NCBI GenBank assembly: GCA_003520925.1
Contig: DOTV01000041.1
Coordinates: 21,984-51,887 of the forward strand
From: Bacteroidales bacterium
GTDB taxonomy: Bacteria > Bacteroidota > Bacteroidia > Bacteroidales > VadinHA17
Direction of reading: 5' to 3'
Length of the DNA stretch: 29,904 nt
Positions within the stretch are counted from its first letter, which is position 1. Each line of letters begins with the position of its first letter. A model generated the notes under the pieces. It saw only the letters and a program-made list of their open reading frames with translations, searched no databases and was not told the origin of the DNA. The position numbers were made by a program, and so were the translations under genes. Shown one piece after another: positions 1 to 7,386 of the stretch.

Positions 1-35
1 TCACAGAGTTTCCAATGACAATTTTTGTTACTGTC

Positions 36-2006
36 TCATCTTTTAGGAGCCTGTATCCCTCTTTGTTTTGCAGCCGCCTCAAGCCTCTGCTGCCATTTTG
101 ATTTCTTCAAGGGCTTTTTCTTATTCTCTTCCAGAGTTGCAAGAACTTTATCCGCGTCAATAAATCTTTTGGATACTATATTTTGAAGGTAGGTAAGGAT
201 ATTTGCCAGGAAATAATAATATGTAAGCCCTGAAGAGAAATTATTTAGCATGAACATAAACATTACCGGCATCATATACATCATCAGCTTCATACCAGGT
301 TGGTCGGACCCGGGAGAGGATCCGGTCATCTTCATTGTAAGCAGGGTGGAAGCAGTCATAAGGAGTGTGAAAAGGCTGACATGAGCACCATATAATGGTA
401 TTGTGAATGGCAGGGTCAATATTGAATCGTATGTCGAAAGATCAGTAGCCCAGAGAAAATGTTCCTGCCTCAATTCGATCGATACGGGAAAAAACCTGAA
501 CATTGCAAAAAGAACCGGCATCTGAAGAAGCATAGGAAGGCATCCACCCATTGGATTGATACCCGCCCGTTTATATAGATCCATGGTAGCCTGCTGCTTT
601 TTCATCGCATCTTCCTGTTTTGGAAATTTCTTACCGATTTCTTCAACCATCGGTTTAAGGACCTGCATCTTGGCAGTTGACTGGTATGATTTGAAAGTGA
701 GCGGGAAGAGAACAATTTTTATGAGAATTGTCAGTATCAGGATAATTATCCCGTAACTGCCAATATACTTTTCAAGCCAGTTAAATACTGGGATTATAAT
801 GAATCTGTTAATCCATCCGATTATGTTTTTTCCGAGGAAAACAAGCTTCTCAAGTTCGAGCCCCTCTTTTCTTAGTGTTGAAATGTGGTTGGGGCCGTAA
901 TATAATTTCATTCCCAGGGCAGTTTCCTGTCCGGGGTTGAAAGGCACGCCAACCTCGGAAGTGAAGTATCTTATGTAATCAGGTGACAAGGGTGTTTTCG
1001 TCGATTTAACCGTTCCATTAATAAAATAATCCTTGCTGATCAGTACTGAAGAAAAGAACTGATCCTGAAATGCAACCCAGTTGAGCTTTGTCGGCAGATC
1101 CTTCTGCTCAACATCTTTTGACTGGCGCAGCCTGATTCCTTCAACATCGTCCTGATAATATTTATACTTAATTGTCGTATAGTACTCTTCGTTCTGTCTT
1201 CCCTTCTCCTGCTGTGGAATATACACCCGCCAGTCAAGTGTTATACTGCTGACGTTTGAAGCAATGATACCTTCCATCGATTTAAAAGTCACATCAAAAT
1301 CAACGCTGTATTTATCTGGTGCAAGAGTATATTTGTATTCAATATACCTGTTCTCACCGGCCATCAGTCTTAGAATTACGCTCTGGGATGATGAAGCAGC
1401 TTCGAATGATTTGTTTTCTGATATAGGAGTGAAATAGAGATCGTTAGTCTGAACAGCTTTATTATCTGATGTATAGAAATTAAATCCAAATACTGTTGAA
1501 TCGCCTGAGAACAGTATCAGCGGGAGCGAATCGAATGTTCTGTATTCTTTAAGACGGGCAGAAAACACCCTGCCTCCTTTAGGCATTATTTTAAGTTCAA
1601 TTTTATTGTTTTCAAGTGTTATCAGACCTGTATCACCGGTTACAGAAGCTCCAAAGGCACCATATTTACCTGAATCAGAAGCACTAATTGCCGCAACTGC
1701 CTGTTCGGGATTTATTTTCTGGGATTTGTCTATTCCGGTTGAATCGTTTTTAACAGGTGCCGGAGTGAAACCAAGCATCTTGTTTATTTCATTTACTTTG
1801 GAAACAGCCTCAGGCTGATTAGGCTTGAAACGCAGAGCATTAATATATTCAGCTCTTGCATTTTCAAGATCCCCTTTTGCGTATAAGGAGTCGGCTACTT
1901 CAACAGCTTGTTTATATGACTTATTCATCCTGCTGCCGTTGAAGACGCTGAACCCGATAAATATTGCAAAAATCAGTATCAGGCCAGTAATAGTATTCTT
2001 GTCCAT
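36..2006 (-). CDS. yidC: Membrane protein insertase YidC (Oxa1 family), with TPR-like insert
   Basis: YidC inserts and folds inner-membrane proteins, alone or with SecYEG. At 656 aa it is longer than E. coli YidC (548 aa). Seen: an N-terminal membrane segment (about residues 5-23), a TPR-like helical pair (about 34-78, ADSLYAKGDLENARAEY then AL..KP), a Gly/Ser/Thr-rich linker, the beta-rich periplasmic domain (about 130-390), then the conserved Oxa1-like core (about 415-615). The core contains LTILIKIVLFPLTFKSYQS, the GINPMGGCLPMLLQMP signature and a Met-rich last membrane bundle, followed by a basic Lys/Arg tail. The ATG at 2006 gives a natural membrane anchor. It lies 38 bases after pyrG on the same strand and is probably cotranscribed with pyrG and the DUF349 gene. 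The odd point is the TPR-like insert between the first membrane span and the periplasmic domain. The family call is very secure. Confidence 0.97.
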   Translation of the reverse strand: MDKNTITGLILIFAIFIGFSVFNGSRMNKSYKQAVEVADSLYAKGDLENARAEYINALRFKPNQPEAVSKVNEINKMLGFTPAPVKNDSTGIDKSQKINPEQAVAAISASDSGKYGAFGASVTGDTGLITLENNKIELKIMPKGGRVFSARLKEYRTFDSLPLILFSGDSTVFGFNFYTSDNKAVQTNDLYFTPISENKSFEAASSSQSVILRLMAGENRYIEYKYTLAPDKYSVDFDVTFKSMEGIIASNVSSITLDWRVYIPQQEKGRQNEEYYTTIKYKYYQDDVEGIRLRQSKDVEQKDLPTKLNWVAFQDQFFSSVLISKDYFINGTVKSTKTPLSPDYIRYFTSEVGVPFNPGQETALGMKLYYGPNHISTLRKEGLELEKLVFLGKNIIGWINRFIIIPVFNWLEKYIGSYGIIILILTILIKIVLFPLTFKSYQSTAKMQVLKPMVEEIGKKFPKQEDAMKKQQATMDLYKRAGINPMGGCLPMLLQMPVLFAMFRFFPVSIELRQEHFLWATDLSTYDSILTLPFTIPLYGAHVSLFTLLMTASTLLTMKMTGSSPGSDQPGMKLMMYMMPVMFMFMLNNFSSGLTYYYFLANILTYLQNIVSKRFIDADKVLATLEENKKKPLKKSKWQQRLEAAAKQRGIQAPKR

Positions 2007-2044
2007 TCTTTGGTATTAATGTAATTAAACTACAACAATTCTCC

Positions 2045-3646
2045 TCATTCGATACAGGCTTTGATAAAATTCACAAAAAGTGGATGGGGATTTACAACTG
2101 TACTGCTGTACTCCGGATGAAACTGAACGCCAATGAACCATTTGTGATCTGGAATTTCCATTATTTCAACAAGATTGGATTCAGGATTTATACCTGAAGG
2201 AACCATTCCGTTATTTTTAAAATCGTCATTAAACCGGTCATTGAACTCGTACCTGTGCCTGTGTCGTTCGATTATATCAGTTTTCCCATATATTTTGTGA
2301 GCCAGTGAACCTTTAGCTATGGAGCATTTATAGCCTCCGAGTCTCATCGTGCCGCCTTTATCACTTACACTTTTCTGTTCCTCCATCAGGTCGATGACCG
2401 GATACCTGGTCTTATGGTTGATTTCGGTTGAATGGGCTCCGTCGAGATGAAGAACGTTCCTGGCGAACTCTATAACTGCGCATTGCATACCAAGGCATAT
2501 CCCAAGAAATGGAATATTGTTTTCCCTTGCATACTTTGCAGTTAATATCTTTCCGTCTATTCCACGTGATCCGAATCCGGGTGCAACCAGGATACCCTTC
2601 AGTCCGTGCAGCTTCTCATTTACATTTTCAGCAGTTATATCTTCTGAATGAATATATTCAACATCAACTTTGCATTCATTCCTTGCGCCACTGTGTATAA
2701 ATGATTCTGAAATAGATTTATATGCATCAGGAAGTTCTACATATTTACCGATGAGGCCGACACGGACAGAGTGTTTTGGATTCTTAAGCCTTTTTAGAAA
2801 TTCTCTCCATTCAGCAAGGGGTGGCTCTTCAGAAACAGGAAGTTCAAGTTTTCTCAATACTGTCCGGTCGAGTTGTTCATCAAGCATTTTAAGCGGAACC
2901 TCGTAAATAGTAGTAACATCGACAGATTCAATAACAGCCTTCTCCTCGACATTGGTGAACAAAGCGACTTTTCTCTTAATATCATTATTAAGACTTTTTT
3001 CAGTCCTGAGTACCAGTATCTCAGGTTGGATTCCTGCCTCAAGAAGTGCTTTTACAGAATGCTGCGTCGGTTTTGTTTTCAATTCTCCAGAAGCAGAAAG
3101 GTATGGAACCAGTGTCAGATGGATGACAATGCAATTCCTTGAACCAAGCTCCCATTTAAGCTGCCTCACTGATTCAATATATGGCAGGGATTCCATGTCA
3201 CCAACCGTACCGCCTATTTCGGTAATAACAATATCAAATTTGTTCCCGGATCCGACAAGTTTGATCCTTCTTTTTATTTCATCAGTTATATGCGGAATGA
3301 TCTGGACAGTCTTCCCAAGATAATCACCCTTCCTTTCCTTATTGATCACTGTCTGATAGATTCTTCCAGTTGTGACATTGTTTGCCTGGCTGGTCGGAAC
3401 ATTCAGGAACCTCTCATAATGACCGAGATCAAGGTCTGTTTCAGCTCCGTCAAGGGTAACATAGCATTCCCCGTGTTCGTAAGGATTTAAAGTTCCGGGG
3501 TCGACGTTGATATAGGGATCAAGCTTCTGGATGGTCACCGAGTATCCCCTGGCCTGCAGCAATTTTGCAAGGGAGGAAGATATAATACCTTTTCCAAGGG
3601 AGGATGTCACTCCTCCGGTTACAAATACGTACTTAACTTCAGTCAA
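2045..3646 (-). CDS. pyrG: CTP synthase
   Basis: Converts UTP to CTP using ATP and glutamine-derived ammonia, the last step of pyrimidine nucleotide synthesis in the cytosol. The 533-aa length is standard. The N-terminal synthase domain begins VFVTGGVTSSLGKG (P-loop) and contains KLDPYINVDPGTLNPYEHGE. The C-terminal class I glutamine amidotransferase domain has the nucleophile Cys384 in GICLGMQ and the His510/Glu512 pair in QFHPE. The start is a TTG at 3646; no ATG lies between the preceding in-frame stop and this point, and the N-terminus aligns in length with known CTP synthases. It sits 38 bases after the DUF349 gene and 38 bases before yidC, same strand, so these three probably form one transcript. 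No odd residues seen. Confidence 0.98.
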   Translation of the reverse strand: MTEVKYVFVTGGVTSSLGKGIISSSLAKLLQARGYSVTIQKLDPYINVDPGTLNPYEHGECYVTLDGAETDLDLGHYERFLNVPTSQANNVTTGRIYQTVINKERKGDYLGKTVQIIPHITDEIKRRIKLVGSGNKFDIVITEIGGTVGDMESLPYIESVRQLKWELGSRNCIVIHLTLVPYLSASGELKTKPTQHSVKALLEAGIQPEILVLRTEKSLNNDIKRKVALFTNVEEKAVIESVDVTTIYEVPLKMLDEQLDRTVLRKLELPVSEEPPLAEWREFLKRLKNPKHSVRVGLIGKYVELPDAYKSISESFIHSGARNECKVDVEYIHSEDITAENVNEKLHGLKGILVAPGFGSRGIDGKILTAKYARENNIPFLGICLGMQCAVIEFARNVLHLDGAHSTEINHKTRYPVIDLMEEQKSVSDKGGTMRLGGYKCSIAKGSLAHKIYGKTDIIERHRHRYEFNDRFNDDFKNNGMVPSGINPESNLVEIMEIPDHKWFIGVQFHPEYSSTVVNPHPLFVNFIKACIE

Positions 3647-3684
3647 TTCGGGGAAATTTTTAACCTTATTTCTTATTTATATTA

Positions 3685-5601
3685 TTAATCATCAAGACCT
3701 GACTGGTCTATCAATCTGACTTTTTCTTCAAGGGTTTTAATCATTTTCTTGGCACTATCAATTTTTTCCTGAACTTCCCTGATCATGGTATCAGCATTAG
3801 TTGATTTTGCGAAGAAACCAATATTGTTTTCCCATAGCACAATGTCGCTTTCCATCTGTTTAATCTTTGTAAAGAATTTTTCTCTTTCATTGCGCACTTT
3901 TCTTGATGCCTTGGGATTGGTTTTAAGACTATCAAGCTTGGTTCTGTACTTAAGAATACTTTTATCCTCATCGGCAATTTTCAGTTTGTCAAACTCCTTG
4001 TTGAGGGCATTTCTGTATCTGTTTGTTATCTCCTCTTTCTTGTTGAAAGGAACAAAACCGATTTCAGTCCATTTTCTCTGAAGGTCCTTTAATCTCTCAA
4101 ATGCAGCCTGAACATCCGTTCCGGGTTCAAATTTTTCAAGCTCTTCAATTACAGATATTTTAGCCTTAAGATTATCTTCATAGGAGGTATCAAGATTTGC
4201 AAAGTAATCAGCTTTCCTGTTAAAGAACTGATCACAGGCCTTACGGAATCTTTTCCAGGTTTTTTCAGATTGTTTTCTTGGGACCGGTCCGATTTCCTTC
4301 CACTCCCTCTGAAGCTTAATCAGGGCTTCAGAAGTTGATTTCCAATCGGTACTATCCTGAAGGGATTCGGCCTGCATGCACAATTCTGTTTTCAGCTGGA
4401 GATTGTTTAGCTGAGTTTCCTTGTTATCGGCATAGAAGGTTCTCTTCTTTTCAAAAAATGTGTCGCATGCCTCTCTGAATCTTTGATAAACCTTGTTGTT
4501 TTGCTTTTTAGGTGCAAATCCGATTGTCCTCCACATTTTTTGAAGTGAAACAATCTTGTCGGCTCTTTCATCGAAATCCCTGAAGTTCTTTATTTCCATC
4601 TTATTGATGGCTTCCACTTCTTCACAGAGTGCAAGTTTGGCCTCCAGGTTTTTCCTCTGATCATCCTTCTGCTTCTCGAAGTATTCGTGATGTCTTTTAT
4701 TTATCTGAGCTGTTGCCTCCCTGAATCTTTCCCATATTTCATTTTTCGATTCCGGAGGAACCGGACCTATTTCACGCCATTGATTGTGGAAATCCTGAAG
4801 CGACCTGAATGCATTTACCGGATTCGGTTCAAGCAGAAGTTCTTCAGCTTTCTCACATAAAAGTACTTTTGCCTCAAGGTTTTTCTTAAGGTCAAGATCA
4901 CGGAGCTCTTTATTTATTTTAATATAATCATAGAAAACTTCAACACTGTGATGATAATTCTCCCACAGATCTTTTAAAGAGGCCTGAGGCACCACTCCTA
5001 TAGAATGCCAGTCGTTCTGCAGATTCCTGAAATCATGGAAAGTCTTGTTTATCGACTCCTCACGATTGACAAGATCTTTAATCTTATCGATAATATCATA
5101 TTTCTTTTTAAGATTCTCATATTTTTCAACCTCCTGGACTTTTGAAAAGTCATTTTTCTTTTCTCTGTATTTGTCAAGGAGTTCCTTTACCCTATAATCA
5201 AGAGGATCAACCCAAATCTTATAATCTTCTATTTTTCCTCCTCCTTCAAGGAATTTAGCCTTTCGCTCCTCATTCTCCTGTTTTAGTTTCTTATAAAAGA
5301 GAGTCTTGATTCTTTCAACATCTTCGCGGATCTCCGATGGAGGCCGGTTTTCAATTATAAGGCCCAGTGTCTCAGCCAGCTCATTCTTTGAGAAACCAGA
5401 ATAATCAACCGGAGGAAGCTCTATTTCATCGAGATCATGAAATTCAGAAGGCTGAGAGGAGTGTTTGAGGTTCACTATGTCTTTAGAAGTATCATTTTCC
5501 TCTGACATTTCAGTCTTATTTGTATCATCAGTACCGGAAGCCTTTATTTCTGCTCCGTTCTGTTCGTCCCGAACAGAGTTTTGCGGATCTTCATTAATCA
5601 T
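3685..5601 (-). CDS. DUF349 repeat protein
   Basis: A 638-aa, highly charged, coiled-coil-rich soluble protein with no signal peptide or membrane segment. After an acidic, low-complexity N-terminal 70 residues there are five DUF349-type repeats, recognised by the recurring pattern W.xIG.vP......W.rfr.a.d.f: WHSIGVVP, WREIGPVP, WRTIGFAP, WKEIGPVP and WTEIGFVP. The C-terminus is a coiled coil. The family is common in Bacteroidota; its molecular function is not established. The start at ATG 5601 is chosen because AAAGGA lies 6 bases upstream (5608-5613); a longer form would need a TTG at 5622. It is the first gene of the operon running into pyrG and yidC, preceded by a promoter-like element and a 16-bp palindrome. 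Confidence 0.9.
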   Translation of the reverse strand: MINEDPQNSVRDEQNGAEIKASGTDDTNKTEMSEENDTSKDIVNLKHSSQPSEFHDLDEIELPPVDYSGFSKNELAETLGLIIENRPPSEIREDVERIKTLFYKKLKQENEERKAKFLEGGGKIEDYKIWVDPLDYRVKELLDKYREKKNDFSKVQEVEKYENLKKKYDIIDKIKDLVNREESINKTFHDFRNLQNDWHSIGVVPQASLKDLWENYHHSVEVFYDYIKINKELRDLDLKKNLEAKVLLCEKAEELLLEPNPVNAFRSLQDFHNQWREIGPVPPESKNEIWERFREATAQINKRHHEYFEKQKDDQRKNLEAKLALCEEVEAINKMEIKNFRDFDERADKIVSLQKMWRTIGFAPKKQNNKVYQRFREACDTFFEKKRTFYADNKETQLNNLQLKTELCMQAESLQDSTDWKSTSEALIKLQREWKEIGPVPRKQSEKTWKRFRKACDQFFNRKADYFANLDTSYEDNLKAKISVIEELEKFEPGTDVQAAFERLKDLQRKWTEIGFVPFNKKEEITNRYRNALNKEFDKLKIADEDKSILKYRTKLDSLKTNPKASRKVRNEREKFFTKIKQMESDIVLWENNIGFFAKSTNADTMIREVQEKIDSAKKMIKTLEEKVRLIDQSGLDD

Positions 5602-5607
5602 ATTCAA

Positions 5608-5613
5608 TCCTTT
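5608..5613 (-). promoter_or_regulatory. Ribosome binding site deciding the DUF349 start
   Basis: AAAGGA on the minus strand, 6 bases before the ATG at 5601. This favours 5601 over the upstream in-frame TTG at 5622. Confidence 0.5.
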
Positions 5614-5643
5614 AAGGTTCAATGTCTTTAAAAGTACGTAGTA

Positions 5644-5659
5644 CCATGGGTACCCATGG
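5644..5659. promoter_or_regulatory. Perfect 16-bp palindrome (candidate operator or 5'-UTR hairpin)
   Basis: CCATGGGTACCCATGG is a perfect palindrome (8+8, no spacer). It lies between the candidate promoter at 5673-5704 and the start of the DUF349-pyrG-yidC operon, so it falls just inside the expected 5' leader. It could be a dimeric repressor site. It could also be chance or a weak hairpin, since a stem with no loop folds poorly as RNA. Confidence 0.4.
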
Positions 5660-5672
5660 ATTTTTCAGAGTA

Positions 5673-5704
5673 CGAAAATATTGAATTATTTGTTAAAACT
5701 CAAA
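5673..5704 (-). promoter_or_regulatory. Candidate sigma-A type promoter for the DUF349-pyrG-yidC operon
   Basis: Read on the minus strand there is TTTG (5701-5704), a 20-base spacer, and TATTTTCG (5673-5680). The Bacteroidota consensus is TTTG, about 19-21 bases, TAnnTTTG, so one base of the -7 box deviates. Position and orientation fit the operon. Confidence 0.45.
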
Positions 5705-5903
5705 GATTTGCAGAAAAATAAGAGAAATGCTGATTTAGTGAGCGGATGAAGAATTATTGGAAGATTAATAATATATTTGAAAAATAATTGAACAGTAAAA
5801 TTAATATTAATAATGAGGTTCTTCGCTTTTTGTCGGATACAAAGCGATATAGGAACGTAAAGTCTCTTAATAGTGTTAAATCTCTTAATGAATTAATATC
5901 AAT

Positions 5904-6083
5904 ATGGAAACAAAGGATATTTTCATTTTTATTTTCGTGTTTGCAGCATTGGGAGCCAGCCTGTATCGAAAATATGTCAGGAAAAATCAGGGAGAAAAGC
6001 CATTTCAGAAGAGCGGTACAGGTAACACCGGTTCATCGTTTTCTTCAGTAAAAGATGATTATGAACCCTACAAAAAAAAGTAA
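5904..6083 (+). CDS. Small single-span membrane protein (59 aa), hypothetical
   Basis: A short reading frame from ATG 5904 to TAA 6081-6083. The protein begins METKD, then has a hydrophobic segment IFIFIFVFAALGASLY (about residues 6-21), a basic cluster RKYVRK, and a polar Gly/Ser-rich tail ending in DDYEPYKKK. This is a typical small inner-membrane protein with the basic tail inside. I do not recognise a family. The stop lies one base from the stop of the convergent HlyD-type gene. An overlapping 87-codon frame in another phase (5788-6051, TTG start) looks less protein-like. No clear ribosome binding site is visible, which is normal for this phylum. Support comes from amino-acid pattern and tight packing against its neighbour only. 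Confidence 0.5.
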   Translation: METKDIFIFIFVFAALGASLYRKYVRKNQGEKPFQKSGTGNTGSSFSSVKDDYEPYKKK

Positions 6084-6084
6084 C

Positions 6085-7377
6085 CTATCGTTTATTCCTT
6101 GAAATCAAGTATCGGAACGGGTTAATGATCTTTTGCAGCAGGCGCAGATCTTCGGTGATTATTTCTGCGGTTCCCTGCATATTTTGTGTAAAATCGAGTT
6201 TTTTCCCGTAGAGAGTTGTTAGACCCGAAGGCAAAATCAATTCGATTACGTACGAATCACCTGACGGTACAAGCGATTTTGATTTTACCACTCCCCTTAT
6301 CATTCCGTACTCAAGGTATGGATATCCGCTTAGCTTAATGTTTACCTGCTGACCGGGGTAAACCTTGCCTGAGCGGTTCATTTTAAGGTTTATTCTTCCA
6401 ACATAGTCACCAGCATCAAGAGGCACTATGCTTAAAACCGGTTCGTCCTTGTTGACAATCTGATTTTCACTCCAGAACTTTGTAAATGTCACAAAACCGG
6501 TAACAGGTGAAACAATCAGATAATTGTTCTCCCAGATTTTAATCTGGGCTTTCAGGTTCAGAAATGATTCGTTCAGCACAGAGAAATATTTTTCCCTCTC
6601 CTCAAGCTTCTTTATCCTGTAATCCTGCAGCACCTGCTTTTTTTCGGCAAGTTCTATCGATTTTGCTGAATGATCTAGTCGAACCTGCTGGAGTTCAATA
6701 TTAAGCCTGATTAGTGACTGGCGTGACTTTTCCAGTTCACTTTCAGAATATACTCCGCTTACTCTCAGAAGTGAATCTCTCTTGAATTTTCTAAGCTCAA
6801 GTGAAAGGTTTTCACCATACAGCTTTTCTTTCTCTTTTACCCGTCCTATATAAACCAGAATTCCATCTATTTCTTCAGTAAGTGAAATGATCTTATTCCC
6901 GTAAAAATCATTTATATTGTAATTATTGAAATCCGACAGACTTTTCATGAATGATCCCCAATAGCTCTGTATCTCGCCAAGCTCCGTGAACTCAGGCAAG
7001 AATGACAGCAAAATCCGTTCAGGGTTTGAAATTGTATCAACAATTTCTTTAAGGCGGTTAATCTCATCTATTGAAGCGGTTGTCTCCATAACCGCTAAAA
7101 CCTCTCCTTTTATTGTCTCCTCCTTATCCCTGACGTACAGGTTCTTGATCCGCCCGGTCAGCTTTGATACCAATGTAACCGGAGGGTTCGCGGTTGTAAT
7201 TTCGACAGGAGCAGGAATTGTATCGGGATACTTGATCAGCCAAAGCAGCAATACAAAAAGGATAAATATAACAAGTATAATTGCTGTACCCCACCTCAGA
7301 ATTTTCCCGGGAGGATGCCCCATAATCTCATTCACGGGTTCAGAATAAATAATATCAGGTTGTTCGTTTTCTTCCAT
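6085..7377 (-). CDS. HlyD-family periplasmic adaptor of a C39-type peptide exporter
   Basis: Membrane fusion protein expected to link the inner-membrane ABC exporter to an outer-membrane channel. It has 430 aa. A short cytosolic N-terminus is followed by one membrane span (about 30-49, TAIILVIFILFVLLLWLIKY). Then come a split lipoyl-like half (about 60-105, PVTLVSKLTGRIKNLYV and KGEVLAVME), a long alpha-helical hairpin (about 150-280), the second lipoyl half (LIVSPVTGFVTF, near 290) and a beta-barrel domain containing VYPGQQVNIKLSGYP. The start at ATG 7377 is 9 bases after the stop of the exporter gene, so the two are cotranscribed and probably translated together. No TolC-like partner is encoded next to it; the nearest is the RND-linked one at 29337. 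Confidence in the family is high; the cargo is inferred. Confidence 0.93.
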   Translation of the reverse strand: MEENEQPDIIYSEPVNEIMGHPPGKILRWGTAIILVIFILFVLLLWLIKYPDTIPAPVEITTANPPVTLVSKLTGRIKNLYVRDKEETIKGEVLAVMETTASIDEINRLKEIVDTISNPERILLSFLPEFTELGEIQSYWGSFMKSLSDFNNYNINDFYGNKIISLTEEIDGILVYIGRVKEKEKLYGENLSLELRKFKRDSLLRVSGVYSESELEKSRQSLIRLNIELQQVRLDHSAKSIELAEKKQVLQDYRIKKLEEREKYFSVLNESFLNLKAQIKIWENNYLIVSPVTGFVTFTKFWSENQIVNKDEPVLSIVPLDAGDYVGRINLKMNRSGKVYPGQQVNIKLSGYPYLEYGMIRGVVKSKSLVPSGDSYVIELILPSGLTTLYGKKLDFTQNMQGTAEIITEDLRLLQKIINPFRYLISRNKR

Positions 7378-7386
7378 CCTGTTTAA

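Noticed and set aside
1..35. Possible further gene downstream of yidC
   Set aside because: Only 35 bases are available, and no reading frame or signal can be judged.
5863..5889. Two copies of TCTCTTAAT 18 bases apart
   Set aside because: Only 9 bases are exact in an AT-rich spacer; too short to separate from chance.
5788..6051. 87-codon frame overlapping the 59-aa membrane protein
   Set aside because: It starts with TTG, has a mixed composition, and competes with a shorter frame that has a clear membrane-protein pattern.
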